A DNA stretch of 64,000 bases, taken from contig JAWQEG010001362.1 of NCBI GenBank assembly GCA_033782935.1, forward strand, positions 1 to 64,000, given 5' to 3'. Position numbers and translations under genes: made by a program. This DNA is from Petrolisthes cinctipes (taxonomy: Eukaryota > Arthropoda > Malacostraca > Decapoda > Porcellanidae). Under the pieces are notes generated by a model, which ran no database searches, was not told the origin of the DNA, and worked only from the letters and a program-made list of their open reading frames with translations. Below, piece by piece: positions 46,436 through 57,613 of this stretch (position 1 is its first letter; each line of letters starts with the position of its first letter).

Positions 46436-46691
46436 TTAACGTAGACCTTGGTGAGTCTGTTATGTGTTGGATAAATCACACCAAAGTGAAATCAGAACTC
46501 GAGAAGAGAACACGTAGAACAACACCAGGTCCAGAAACCGAAAGTAGGTGGAGAAAATCCAAACCACTAATTTATTAAATAACATGACGAATTGTTGTTG
46601 TTGTTGCTGTTGTTGTCACCACACGTCCTTACGCAACGCAACGGAACCTGTACATATTAAAAACAAAAATACGTGTCAATTATGCAACCTT
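46436..46691. other. Spacer with (GTT)n
   Basis: GTT triplets near 46591-46616. Nothing else recognised. Confidence 0.55.
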
Positions 46692-47260
46692 ACCGCTAGA
46701 GGGCGTCGTTCTATTATGTAAACAACGTTCCTCCGTCACCCTTCCCTTATGCTCCCCTCGGTGGTAATTATTTAGGAGAAGGGAGTTTAAGTTTGATGTA
46801 CACAAAAAACGGCTCACTTTCGCAACCCTTCCGCTGGGGGGCGTCGTTCGTATGTAAACAACAAGGCCCTGTCACCCCCTACCCCCTCTCTTAACGCCCC
46901 TGCCCCCACCACTCCACACCACCCCTTCGCTTCCACGCCCCTGCCCCACCACACCACACCTCACCCCATCACTTCACAAGGCCCCTGTCCCCACCACCCC
47001 TTCTCTTCCACGCCCCTGCCCCCACTACACCACACCTCACCCCACCACCCCAATCCCACTACTACCAGCACCAATCCACCACCGCCCCCTCTCTTCCACG
47101 CCCCTACCCCTCCCACGACCACCACGATCCCCACCACTCCACTACTACCACCACCAACACAACCACTACTATCACCACTAACACAACCACCACCACCACC
47201 ATCCCAATCCAACCACGACCATCTTGGCTGTAATTATTATTCAAGAGAAGGGAAATAATT
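46692..47260. repeat. Duplicated segment and CCCC/CCA-rich repeat
   Basis: GGGCGTCGTTC followed by TATGTAAACAAC occurs at about 46698 and 46841, and GGTAATTATTTAGGAGAAGGG (46762) is echoed by TAATTATTATTCAAGAGAAGGG (47231). Between are CCACCAC and CTTCCACGCCCCTGCCCCC units. Confidence 0.8.
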
Positions 47261-47817
47261 ACTTCCCTCCTTCGTCTTGTGATTTGTTACTCGCAAGTTA
47301 CATAAAAACAATTAACAAGTTGCAGCAACAGTACTGAAGCAAGTATACTGGTGTTGTGTCGGGGTGAAAGTGCAGGTAGTATACTGTATATGTATTGCAA
47401 TTCGTACAGTAAGTAGTTCAGGAGACACAGGGCAAAAAGCACAACGGGTTACTTACATAATTTGTGGTTTTTAAACATGCAAATTAGACGGAAGAAGGGA
47501 AGGACGTGATGAAAGCAGAATTGAGTCCACGGGTAGTACAGGTTGGGTTATAAACGTGATTTGTTGCGATGAAATGAGAATGTGAGAAGATATTAATTTT
47601 TAGAGTTATAGGGTGATAAGACATATGTGTAGAAAAGAAGTATATACTGTACATAAAAAGGCATTATAATTACCAACGTTATAAGGATTACGAAACGTTA
47701 CAAGACCATAACGAAACGACAAGGAAGAACAGACAACGTACCTCAAATATTAATTGCACGGAATATAAAACTTTTTTGCATCTTATTTATCAATGTAAAA
47801 TAAATTGGTCGTTGGTT
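47261..47817. other. AT-rich spacer
   Basis: Nothing recognised. Confidence 0.55.
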
Positions 47818-47819
47818 CA

Positions 47820-47862
<43 letters not shown>

Positions 47863-48200
47863 GCCATCTGCTGTACATAATACCTACCTCTGTGGCTTAC
47901 TGTCTCTTGCTTGCCCAATCTTACTAACTTGATCCGTCCCCTCACTTGCCTCTTTGTTAGTCTGTCTGTGTGTGTGTGTGTGTGATATATTTCGTTCTGT
48001 ATGTCTGTCTGTATATCTCTATCTATCTATCTATCTATCTATATCTATCTCTTTGTATGTATGTATGTCTGTTTCATTATTCATCCATGTATTTATGTAT
48101 GTTTATCTCTTTATCTACCTATATATTCCTACCTATCTATCTGCCTATCTATTCATATGTATTATTTACTGTTACTACATATACAGTACGGTACTATACA
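47818..48200. repeat. (CA)n, (GT)n and TATC tetranucleotides
   Basis: CA run at about 47819-47861, GT run about 47965-47983, CTAT/CTGT tetranucleotides from 48001 to 48150. Tyrosine-rich open frames are artefacts. Confidence 0.92.
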
Positions 48201-48387
48201 TACATATTGTTACTACATCTTTTTCTATTCCTATTTCCATTATTACATCAGTCATTCTGCTTTACTTCTCATTCATTTAATTTATTATAGTAAGTACACA
48301 ATGTATCAATATATAAGATTTTACCAAGTCTGTCTCCTTATTTGTTAACCATCATATCTTTCTTGTTTGTATATATCTTTCTCTCCG

Positions 48388-48548
48388 TTAAGGTGGTAAT
48401 TCGTTTTTGGTACATTGGAGTGCCTTAATTCCTCCAAAGTATGCTAGGAAACAGGTCCAGAAGAGCAAAATTAATGGTGTTCTGTTGCTTGGAATAGTTT
48501 GAAGGATTTAGTTGCTCCAGATTTACCAACACAAAATTTCCCCCTAAA
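48388..48548 (+). mobile_element. TTAA palindromic element, family C copy 9
   Basis: TTAAGGTGGTAATTCG, TACATTGGAGTGCCTTAATTCC, AGTATGCTAGGAAACAGG, AATGGTGTTCTGTTGC, CCAGATTTACCAACACAAAA. Its right edge CCCCTAAAGG is joined directly to a family A copy. Confidence 0.92.
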
Positions 48549-48718
48549 GGGACCCTGTGATGTAGTCAGAAAATTGGAGGTAGCCTATAAATGGGTCCTT
48601 CAAATATTGCCACGAAACACACACACCTAGTTCATAATGTGGAAGGGGCTTGTTTCATGGCATAGTCAGGAGGAATAAGAAGCCTCCAATTCTCATACAC
48701 AATTACAGGGTCCTTTAA
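48545..48718 (-). mobile_element. TTAA palindromic element, family A copy 8
   Basis: AAAGGGACCCTGTGATGTAG at left, ACAATTACAGGGTCCTTTAA at right. A seven-base insertion GCCTATA (48583-48589) separates GGAGGTA from AATG, and the loop carries ACACACACAC. Confidence 0.92.
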
Positions 48719-48812
48719 TCTGTTTTGCATATGAAATGGCCTAGTCATCTGTCCATTCACGTGTTTTGATTAAGCGCTTAGATTGTGTGTTGTTTGGGAG
48801 AGGTGAATGCTC

Positions 48813-48846
<34 letters not shown>

Positions 48847-48860
48847 GTCAGTATAGGTTT
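48719..48860. other. Spacer with (CA)n
   Basis: CA run at about 48817-48843. Confidence 0.6.
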
Positions 48861-49020
48861 GGCCGTTTCGTGGGGTATTAGGCTATGGAGGAGTCAGTAG
48901 CCTACGAACATGTCAGCAATATATTATCCCCTTAATTAAGTATAGGTGTGTAATGATGTCGGTGAATAGGAGGCTACAGTGTCCTCCGAACTGTACCAAA
49001 TTACACACTGCCTCCGGTCA
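48861..49020. mobile_element. Family B halves in inverted order
   Basis: A right half (GTTTCGTGGGGTATTAGG, GGAGGAGTCAGTAGCC, ATTATCCCCTTAA, 48861-48935) is followed by a diverged left half (GTCGGTGAATAGGAGGC, GTGTCCTCCGAACTGTACC). The central TTAATTAA is the junction. Confidence 0.6.
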
Positions 49021-49034
49021 TATACACCATTTTA

Positions 49035-49070
<36 letters not shown>

Positions 49071-49333
49071 CTGGCTCCCTTGTTTAAATAGGCTACATTA
49101 ATATTCACACAACTTGCAGGCACATTTCTGCAACTTTGATATCAACTCCGGATTGGTTAATAGCGAGACGTGTATCTAAACATGCTATATCAATAAATAC
49201 AGTGGTTGTGAATAACGGCTTGTGGAGAGAGTGAGAGCAAAGTCAATAAATATGTCGTGTGGTTTTGTCAATTACCCACTCTAGCCTACTGTATAATACC
49301 GTTACAGGAAGGAAGGAAGGAAGGGCTCGCATG
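49021..49333. other. Spacer with (GT)n
   Basis: GT run at about 49038-49068; GGAA repeats near 49308-49323. Confidence 0.6.
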
Positions 49334-49585
49334 TACAGTCGTGGTCAATAATAATCATCCATATAAGGGTAACTTATGTAAAAATTTGACAGCTTCCCTC
49401 AGTTTGTTCCTTAGCTGATAAACTTTCCAATAATTAGGTTAAGTACCATCATTTAATTTACAACAAACAGCTACACATTACTTCACACAATAACATCATA
49501 ATTATGTGAACTTGAAAACATTAGACAGAAAAATGGTTTGGGATACACTTGATTATGTGGATGATGATTATTGACCACGACTGTT
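49334..49585. mobile_element. TA-flanked MITE M7 (Tc1/mariner type)
   Basis: TACAGTCGTGGTCAATAAT followed by AATCATCCA at left; TGGATGATGATTATTGACC then ACGACTGT at right. About 28-bp inverted repeats. The right TA is changed to TT. Confidence 0.85.
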
Positions 49586-49810
49586 CTGTACACAAGGTAA
49601 AATTATTATCACGTAATTATTATAGGTGGGGAACAATAATATCCTAAACGAACACTTGTATCTCGATTTGTCCATGCCGTTTCCACCAACCAGCAGTCAG
49701 TCGTCAGAATGGTTGGCGTGAAAAGTGTTCGATACTTCTTTTACCTTAATTGTTACCAGTTCAGAGTTGATATATATTTTTCTACTATTCTGGCATCCCC
49801 TAAACAACAG
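49586..49810. other. AT-rich spacer
   Basis: Nothing recognised. Confidence 0.55.
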
Positions 49811-50150
49811 AATCCATCAATTGGTCACTCTATTCTTTCCTTCCCTCCCTCCCTTAATTGTTTACGTAGAACAATATTGTAAACAGAATCCATCAATTGG
49901 TCACTCTATTCTTTCCTTCCCTCCCTCCCTCCCTCCCTTAATTGTTTACATAGAACAATATTGTAAACAGAATCCATCAATTAGTCACTATTTCTTTCCT
50001 TCCTTCCCTCCCTCCCTTAATTGTTTACATAGAGCAATATTGTAAACAGAATCCATCAATTAGTCACTATTTCTTTCCTTCCTTCCCTCCCTCCCTTAAT
50101 TGTTTACATAGAGCAATATTGTAAACAGAATCCATCAATTGGTCACTCTC
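49811..50150. repeat. Minisatellite, unit 76-84 bp
   Basis: AATCCATCAATTGGTCACT starts at 49811, 49887, 49971, 50050 and 50129. Each unit also has TTCCTTCCCTCCCTCCC and a palindromic TTGTTTACATAGA / CAATATTGTAAACA part. Confidence 0.95.
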
Positions 50151-50386
50151 CCTTCTTCCCTCATTCCCTGGTGGTGTGTGTGGCTGCCCAGTACGTTAGC
50201 TATATATCCAAGAGTCATGTTCTGGTTCGCGTTACATTAATTCACGTTTTTCACGGCACCAAGTTGACCTCTATTGTTTTGATGCCATTCTTTGTACAGT
50301 TAGGGAACATTTTCTCTGCACACTTAATTCAACAATGACGGAGGACTTTTGTATATTTATCTATGGTCAGACATACGAATTTTTAT

Positions 50387-50390
<4 letters not shown>
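50151..50390. other. Spacer
   Basis: Nothing recognised. Confidence 0.55.
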
Positions 50391-50439
<49 letters not shown>

Positions 50440-50460
50440 TGTGTGTGTGTGTGTGTGTTT
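50391..50460. repeat. (GA)n then (GT)n
   Basis: GA run to about 50438 passes directly into GT to about 50458. Confidence 0.93.
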
Positions 50461-50544
50461 GTGTGTTTTGACAGGTGTACGCATTATAGGTTCACAGGCA
50501 TCAGCATCCACGTGACTTCTTGGTTCCCACACCTTTCCAACTCC

Positions 50545-51005
50545 CTCCCACGGTAACCTTGCACTTCTCTCTCTCACTCCCACGCTCCTCTCACTCCCTC
50601 CCACGCCCCTCTCACTCCCTCCCACGACAACCACACGCCCCTCTCTTTCCCTCCCACGGCATCATCCACACGCCACTCTCACTCCCTCCCACGGCAACCA
50701 CACGCCCCTCTCACTCCCTCCCACGACAACCACACGCCACCCCTCATTCCCTCCCACTACAACCACACGCCCCTCTCACTCCCTCCCACGACAACCACAC
50801 GCCACCTCTCACTCCCTCCCACGACAACCACACGTCCCTCTCACTCACTCTCATGACAACCACACGCCCCTCCCACGACAACCACACACCCCTCGCACTC
50901 CCTCCCACGGCAACCACACACCCCTCGCATTCCCTCCCACGACCTCTCACGCTTACTTGGCCTCTCATTTAATCCCTCTCACTTAATCCCTCTCACTCTT
51001 ACTTG
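50545..51005. repeat. Minisatellite, CACTCCCTCCCACGACAACC
   Basis: About a dozen units of 27-40 bp with CACGCCCCTCTCACTCCCTC and CCACGACAACCACA. Proline/histidine/serine open frames are artefacts. Confidence 0.92.
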
Positions 51006-51031
51006 GCCTCTCTCCTATTCCCTCTCCCTGC

Positions 51032-51109
51032 ATGATCTTATTTCCTGGCATATTTACATAGAAGGAATCAAGGAGCTCCAATGTACCAAAAGTTTATTGG
51101 CCCCCTTAA
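51032..51109 (-). mobile_element. Family C right-half element
   Basis: TTATTTCCTGGCATATTTAC, AGGAATCAAGGAGCTCC, AATGTACCAAAAGTTTATTGG, CCCCCTTAA. The TTAA at 51106 is shared with the next family A copy. Confidence 0.85.
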
Positions 51110-51270
51110 AGGACCCTATGATGTGGTCAGAAAATTAGAGGTAAATGAGTCCTTCAAATACTACCTCGAAACACCACCTACCTATATGGAAGGAGCTTGT
51201 TTCGTGGCATAGTCAGGAGGAATCAGAAGACACCACCAATTCTCATACACAATAATCACAGGGTCCTTAA
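51106..51270 (-). mobile_element. TTAA palindromic element, family A copy 9
   Basis: TTAAAGGACCCTATGATGTG at left, ATCACAGGGTCCTTAATTAA at right, both TTAA intact. A four-base insertion CCTA (51181-51184) lies in the loop word CCTATATGG. Confidence 0.93.
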
Positions 51271-51449
51271 TTAAATTGTTGGTCATAAAAACTTGCCCTC
51301 AACTCACCTTCAATAAATAGTATAATAATGATGGCACTGGGTTAAATCAGGCTCGTAGGAATAAGAACAGCATTCTTAGTTGTTGTTGTTGTTTGGGTCG
51401 ATTGGGTTTTTAGATTCTGTCGCTTCATAGAATACACAATAAGCTAGTG

Positions 51450-51488
<39 letters not shown>

Positions 51489-52499
51489 CCACAAGTCTTG
51501 CCGAAATTGTATCGATTCTTTATAGGTAATAATACGACCTTACCTAAACGATTCGCGTATATTTCAGTGTTTATAAGTCTAAAATACCTACAGTACTCTG
51601 TGTAAAGTGTTAGTGTTATTTGTCTTGGATTGCATTTCATTTACCATAGAGAGCCAAGAATTTATAACTTGAAAACTGGTACATTTTTGCCACGTGATGT
51701 AGTGAATTTAGGATCAGAATGTTCCTTACACTGTAATAAGCTACTTTATCAAACAAAAACAGTCCAGTGAACTTTGTTTACCTTACCCTCGGATGCTCTA
51801 CAGAAAAACTAACCTACCTTTACTTACCTACATACCTACCTGTCTAACCCTGCCCAACCTACCTACCTGTCTAACCCTACCCAACATACCTACCTACCTC
51901 TGCCCTAAATACCTACCTATAATTTATAATTATTACAAGAGTTTACTTGAGAAGTAATTGAATAATCATTTCATACAGAAAAATTAGGTGTCCAAAGCTG
52001 AAGACTTTGGAAGGCCGAGCGGAGTTGAAAGTCGTCGCTGATGATTAAAGTCACTACGGGAATATTTTCCTTATAATCATTAGGTTATGTTTCTTTATTG
52101 GAAGAAATACAATTTTATTCTTCTTTCTTTCATTGATTAGTTTAATGATGATATCTGGTATGGTCTAGGAGGAGTTAGGTTCGGACATTTTCCAAAATCT
52201 GGGGCACAAGAACTGAGGTTGACCACCAGGACAAAAAGCTTTCCAATATCAAGGGCAAGAAAAGTGTCTGAAAATGTAGAAGATTTACTTCGCTCGTCAA
52301 AGCAGCCGCTCGCTCCGCTTTGGATTAATATAATGCCCATTGTCTGGAAATCCAGTTGGTGATTTCAATAACACAAGTAATAATCTTTCTCTCAACCTGA
52401 TTCTCTGATGTTCTTGTTGTGTATACTGTTTTGTGTGTGTGTGTGTGTCCTCTCATGTGGATTTCTGTGTGTGCACTGTGCATACCGTACCTTTGCTCC
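51271..52499. other. AT-rich spacer with poly-T
   Basis: T run at about 51451-51485; ACCTACCT words at 51825-51905. The minus-strand open frame at 52137-52340 is mixed in composition but has no recognised family and no splice support. Confidence 0.5.
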
Positions 52500-52516
52500 G
52501 TCTACATGTATACAGT

Positions 52517-52550
<34 letters not shown>

Positions 52551-53343
52551 GCCTATGTGTGTACGTGAGTGAATTTATCTGAGTATGAATTCAGTGTGTG
52601 TGTGTGTGTGTGTGGCGCCACAATGGTCGGCGTCACAAGGAGCTCAAGGTCGGAACCCCTCCCCTCCCCTCTCCATGTTACCCCTCCTCCCTTCTTCTCC
52701 TACCCCCCCTTCCAAGTAACCCTCAACCTCGCTCCTCCCCCGGCCAGCTGAAGCCTAACCCTCCCCCCCCCCACACACACACACAGATGCCTTCTCTCTC
52801 CCTCCCTCCCTCTCACCCCCCTATGTTCTTTGTCAGTCCCTCTCTTCCCTTTCCCTTCTTCCTCTCCTTCTCTCCCTCTCCTTCGTTCTGTTACTTACCA
52901 CGCATTCGTCATTGTACCCTCCCTATCCTCCTGCATCTCTACCTCCTCCTCCTCCTCCTTTTCTATCTTGTTGTTCCTCTTCATTGATCCAATTTTCTTT
53001 CCCTCCATTTTGTTACTTGGCACTTTCTCCTTCTATATCCCTCTTTCATCCCTACTCTCTTCCACTCTTCTCCTTCATCCCCCTTCCTCATCTCTACTAT
53101 ATATACTTTACCCAACCCAACAGCCTCGCAAGGACCACTATATAGGCCTGTTGCTGTTTGAAGGTCCTTTCTATTCCATCTGGTTCTCTCTCGCTCTCTC
53201 TCCCACACTACCATCTGCCGTCCTTAGCTTACACTCTCCCTCTCCCACGTCACCAACGAGAGGAAAAGTGTCAACAAGAGTCACGTAAGGTCTGACCCTC
53301 ACATGCACATCCAGTCTCACACACACTCACCCCCCAACACGCG
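52500..53343. other. GT runs then pyrimidine-rich spacer
   Basis: GT runs at about 52519-52547 and 52594-52613, a C run near 52763, and CT/TCC-rich DNA to about 53110. No exon that I can support. Confidence 0.55.
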
Positions 53344-53498
53344 TTAAGGGACCCAGTGTTGTAGTCAGTAAATTGGAGGTTAGTGAGCCCTTCAAATATT
53401 GCCACGAAACACCACCTATATTGAAGGAACTTGTTTCGTGGTATAGTCAGGAGGAATCAGAAGCCACCAAGTCTCATACACGATTACAGGGTCCTTAA
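53344..53498 (-). mobile_element. TTAA palindromic element, family A copy 10
   Basis: TTAAGGGACCCAGTGTTG at left, ACGATTACAGGGTCCTTAA at right. A second TTAA follows at once (53499) and begins the next element. Confidence 0.93.
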
Positions 53499-53823
53499 TT
53501 AAGGGGAGATTCTCTTGTTGGTGAATTGGAAGGCTACCGTTTCCTCCACACTATCCCAAGAAACAGACAACCTTAACGTTTCAAATAGGTGATATGTTTC
53601 GTTGTGTTGTAGTTTGGAGGAATCACGGAATAAAAACCCAATATAACCAGTGTTCTGTGTACGAATTCCTGAGGCCGACTGTACATTGGAGCGTCTTGAT
53701 TCCTCCCAGGTTAGGCTATGCCAGGAAACAGGAACAGATTAAGAAAAATAATGGTGTCCTGTTGCTTGGAAGAGTCTGGAGGAATCATTAGCTCCAGATT
53801 TACCAACACTACTTTCCCCTTAA
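53499..53823. mobile_element. Composite of family B, a MITE M2 end and family C
   Basis: B left arm TTAAGGGGAGATTCTCTTG and a B second arm GTTGTAGTTTGGAGGAATC run to about 53660. Then AATTCCTGAGGCCGACTGTA, the M2 end (53664-53683), joins directly to a C element (CATTGGAGCGTCTTGATTCC .. CACTACTTTCCCCTTAA). The C part holds an extra GGCTA at 53714-53718. Confidence 0.85.
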
Positions 53824-54117
53824 TACTTTTTCTATATAATACCAGAGTTTACGTAGGTTATTATTGACAGAGTTTAGACACGTGTGGCTGCGTAGACCTT
53901 GAATTTAATATGCGAGACACTATACTTTTAGCTCTACTGTACGTGAGCAGAACACACGATGACAAGGGTACAGCTGTGTATGTATCTAAAGGTTTCGAAA
54001 ATTTGTGTTGTAGTTGTTAGTTGTTCGTATATATTAATTATCCACGGCAACAAACATTCACAACCCTTGGTAATTTTTGTTCTAGTTCTGTGTAATGTGG
54101 GCAAGTTTATAAGGATT

Positions 54118-54151
<34 letters not shown>

Positions 54152-54273
54152 CTGGTGTGATGCATTTTAATTTTTGTGTATAGGAGAGCTGCCAGAGGTT
54201 ATCGAGTTTAATAGTTGGTAAGAGTATATCCTTATTTTATACCTAGCCCTCCCCCCCCCCCACTCCCTCCCTC
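53824..54273. other. Spacer with poly-T
   Basis: T run at about 54119-54149 and a C run near 54250-54261. Nothing coding. Confidence 0.55.
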
Positions 54274-54421
54274 TGTAATTGTGTATGAAAACTGGAGGCT
54301 TCTGATTCCTCCTCACCACTCCATGAAACAAGCTCCATCCATATAGGTGGTGTTTCGTGGCAATATTTGAAGGACTCGTATAACTCCAATTTTCTGACTA
54401 CATCACATGCAGGGTCCTTAA
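54274..54421 (+). mobile_element. TTAA palindromic element, family A copy 11 (5' tip lost)
   Basis: The left tip is replaced by CTCCCTCTG; from GTAATTGTGTATGAAAACTGG on it matches family A, ending CATCACATGCAGGGTCCTTAA. Confidence 0.88.
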
Positions 54422-54818
54422 GTAAATATATTGTTGGGTATGTTATGATCAGCCTGCCTGTCTGTTCCTGGCAACTCTTGTGTCGTTGAGTAGTGGCCAG
54501 TCATTGCAGACCTTTACACACAATATCCTTGGTGGTTTTTATTTGTATCTTTCGATTGTCAAGGTCAATAAACTAAGCAGGTGGTTGATTCCATGAAGCA
54601 TTTTAAAGCCTTCGGCCTTAGGACATTTTGAAGGTGAAGTCGAAACAGATTTCAACTTCAAGTTTAGTCAAAACCAGAAAAAAAAAAAAAAAAACATTAC
54701 AAACCACCCATGGTATGCAATTGAAAACTTTTATTGTTTATTATTATGACATGTTAGTTCCCGAAGGGCATGCGAGGTCAAGTTTAACGTCAAGTGATGT
54801 GTGTGTGTGTGTGAGAGA
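54422..54818. other. Spacer
   Basis: A run at about 54680-54694 and a GT run at about 54798-54813. Confidence 0.55.
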
Positions 54819-54874
54819 GTAGCAGTTGACCTGGGCCACGGTAACGGGCTTGATGAAGCCTATGTCCAGTGTCG

Positions 54875-54902
<28 letters not shown>
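54819..54902 (+). mobile_element. SINE-like retroposon R3
   Basis: GTAGCAGTTGACCTGGGCC .. GTCCAGTGTCG followed by an A tail of about 28 bases, preceded by a GT/GA run. Nearly identical to R1 and to the reverse of R2 over about 55 bp. Confidence 0.75.
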
Positions 54903-54905
<3 letters not shown>

Positions 54906-55385
54906 ATATAAACACCCCTACAGCATTCATTGTACTGTACGGCTTGGATCTGAGTTTGGTGGCTCTGCTTGTGATGTTTGTGTTTAAGTAATTATCACCA
55001 ATTTTATTTATACATTTGTGTATGGCTGTTCAAACATAGAATCAGCACACATTGATAATTGATATAGTATACTTGTGTGATGATAAGATAACATTACTTG
55101 ACTGTGAAGCTTGGCATTCCAAACTTTCCCATTAGCTAAGTGGTGGTTTGATATCTAAAGTGTAGAAAGTAAAAGTCTGCAATAGAAAATAGGATTATAT
55201 TATATACTGAAAGTCCACGTTGGCTCCTTCACACGAGTATCAAGGTGTGCCAGTTTCATGCTTAGCCAACTGTACAGAGGGAGGGAGGGAGGTAGTGAGG
55301 TAGGTGGTGTGAAGTCAATGCCACCCATGATGTAACTTGTTCACATGACTGTCCACAAGTCACGCTAAAGGCCAGCAGCAGTAGT
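54903..55385. other. AT-rich spacer
   Basis: Nothing recognised. Confidence 0.55.
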
Positions 55386-55557
55386 GTAAAAGGTGGTAGC
55401 CAAGTACAGTTTTGGTAAATCTGGAGTATCAACTGTATTCCTCCTAACTATTCCAGGGCACCATTATTTTTGTCACATGTTTCCTTGCATACTTTGGAGG
55501 AATCAAGGCACTTCAATGTAGCCTATAATTATACCAAAGCTTTACTAATCCCCTTCA
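55386..55557 (-). mobile_element. TTAA palindromic element, family C copy 10
   Basis: TTGGTAAATCTGGAGTATC, TATTCCTCCTAACTATTCC, GGGCACCATTATTTTTGTC, CTTTGGAGGAATCAAGGCAC, AATCCCCTTCA. A 13-base insertion GCCTATAATTATA follows AATGTA (55521-55533). Confidence 0.87.
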
Positions 55558-55600
55558 GCCACCCACACTTCACTTCACCTGCTGACCAATGTAAACACTA

Positions 55601-55846
55601 AGGGTCGATTCTACAGTCGTATTTGTTTGTTAGCTTCCCAACCAACCACACTTGTAAGGCTTCATTATTTTCCAAAAGCTGAGTATCTGCATTCACAAAA
55701 TCTATCCAACAGTTAGATAATGATGATCACTGCATAGTTTACTCACCAAATTCATTAAATAATTCAGCCGTAAGTCATTTAAACGGCTAAGATTCTTTCG
55801 TTTGCGTGCTTACAAACCACTACGAACGACTGTGGAATCGACCCTA
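55601..55846. mobile_element. MITE M8
   Basis: AGGGTCGATTCTACAGTCGT at left is mirrored by ACGACTGTGGAATCGACCCT at right, bounded by TA or a one-base variant. 246 bp, AT-rich middle, no ORF. Confidence 0.8.
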
Positions 55847-56167
55847 TGTCTACTGATAGTTTTAATTACACCTGTAATTATAACGTTGATGTTATTGGTG
55901 TACTAAGGTCATGTGACAACTGTAATGGCCTGTTGGTAACCTGATTAAAACCTGATGACAGCCAATGAAAAGGGTAAAAAAAAATGAGGGAGAAGAAAAA
56001 TGAGGCACTTAACCGAGGAAGATGCTTTGAAGATAATGTATTGGTAACGAGGATAAGAGAATGGAAAGATTGATAACGGAACAGAAAGAGGATAGAAAAA
56101 TATAAACACTATTAAAAGTACTTTGACGATCATTTAGCCTGCTTCAGCAATGTAATACTTACTAATG

Positions 56168-56169
<2 letters not shown>
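55847..56169. other. AT-rich spacer
   Basis: Nothing recognised. Confidence 0.55.

Positions 56170-56223
<54 letters not shown>
56170..56223. repeat. (CT)n microsatellite
   Basis: Uninterrupted CT followed by CACACAC. Confidence 0.95.
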
Positions 56224-56229
<6 letters not shown>

Positions 56230-56395
56230 GAGTAACTTGACTGTCCATGACCCCAGCTGACTCTTTGACTTGGCCAGTGTCTTATGCCTCGTATTTATTT
56301 CCTCAAATATTTTACCTTCCAACACCAGGAGCTTGAATCATATTCCGGCAGTAGGTCGGCCGGTGTCGCAAGGAATATGTTTTCCTACTTCTTAA

Positions 56396-56549
56396 TCAAG
56401 GACCCTGTGATGATCTAGGAAAATTGGGGGCTTCTGATTCCTCCTCCTGACTATGCCACGAAACAAGCTCCTTCCATATAAGTGTGTGTGTGCATCGTGG
56501 CAATATTTGTAGGACTCATTTACCTCCAAATTTCTGACGTCATCACGGG
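56396..56549 (+). mobile_element. TTAA palindromic element, family A copy 12
   Basis: TCAAGGACCCTGTGATGATC at left, GTCATCACGGGGTCCCATTAC at right; both TTAA edges mutated. The loop carries GTGTGTGTGT. Confidence 0.9.
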
Positions 56550-56635
56550 GTCCCATTACCTCGAATCCCTCAGATGAGACAAGGAAAGAAAGGCATAGGC
56601 TACGTGGGCCTTAATTAAACAGAGGTACAGTTGCA

Positions 56636-56902
56636 AACAATGTGAAACAGATACACCTCAAACGGGGCCTCTCATTGAGCATAGGGTATAGGATGGGACG
56701 TTGTATGTATGTGTGTGTCATTAAGCATAGAGTATAGGATAGGACGTTGTGTGTGTGTGTGTGTGTCTCTGATTAAGCATAGGGTATAGGATGGGACGTT
56801 GTGTGTGTGTGTGTGTGTGTTGAGGCGCGTATCGTACCTATTCTATGCTTGGTAGAGGGGGACACATTTGAAGCGTGTCTGTTTCATGTGCCTGCAACTG
56901 TA
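56636..56902. mobile_element. TA-flanked MITE M9 with internal repeats
   Basis: TACAGTTGCAAACAATGTGA then AACAGATACACCTC at left; GAAGCGTGTCTGTTTCATGT then GCCTGCAACTGTA at right. The interior holds three units of TTAAGCATAG(A/G)GTATAGGAT with GGACGTTGT and a GT run. One end of the same family lies at 62273. Confidence 0.83.
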
Positions 56903-57563
56903 CATATATCTTACAGCACGATTCGGCCATAATACTAATAATGTTAATATATGTGAAATCAAAGCCGTTGTTGTTGTTGTTGTTTATCTACTTGTTCTTC
57001 ATCGTCATCTTTTCTTCTTCCTTCTCTGCCTTTTCATCAACATCGTCGTCACCAGTTTCATCATCATCATCATCATCATCATCATCGGTAAGTTGTATTT
57101 TTGTGTGGTAAATAGAGCACAACCCCTTGCCGCCTCCTCCACCTCCTCCTCCTTTTTTTTTTTTTCCCCTCCTTCCCTTCCTTTATTCTTTTCCTTCCTT
57201 TCTTAGTTCTTTATTCGTTTGTTCTTTCATTCATTCATTCCAGCCCTCCTTCCTTCCTTCCTAACTTCCTTTCTTCTTCCCTCCTTCCCTCCCTCCTTAG
57301 TTTCTCTTTTCGTTCTTTTCTCCCTTCGTTTCTTCCTCCCTCCCTTCCTTCCTTCCTTCTTCCCTCCCTCCTTAGTTTCTTTTTTCGTTCCTTTCTCCCT
57401 TCGTTTCTTCCTCCTTCCCTCCCTCTCTCCATCTCGCCCTTCATTCCTTCCTCACACACCAAACACGGAAGATATTAAGGGCCAGGAAAATCCCACGTTT
57501 ACGATAAGATATAATAAGAGCAACAATAACTCACAACACTTCCTCTAGTATTCCACATTTAAC

Positions 57564-57610
<47 letters not shown>
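56903..57610. repeat. GTT, TCA, CCTT repeats and (CA)n
   Basis: GTT triplets at about 56967-56985, TCA triplets 57057-57086. A duplicated CCTT-rich unit of about 90 bp carries CCTCCTTAGTTTCT and CTCCCTTCGTTTCTTCC (57290-57415), and a CA run lies at about 57566-57609. Confidence 0.85.

Positions 57611-57613
<3 letters not shown>

Noticed and set aside
52137..52340. 67-residue minus-strand open frame of mixed composition
   Set aside because: No recognised family, no splice signals and no repeat partner; not better than chance in 64 kb.
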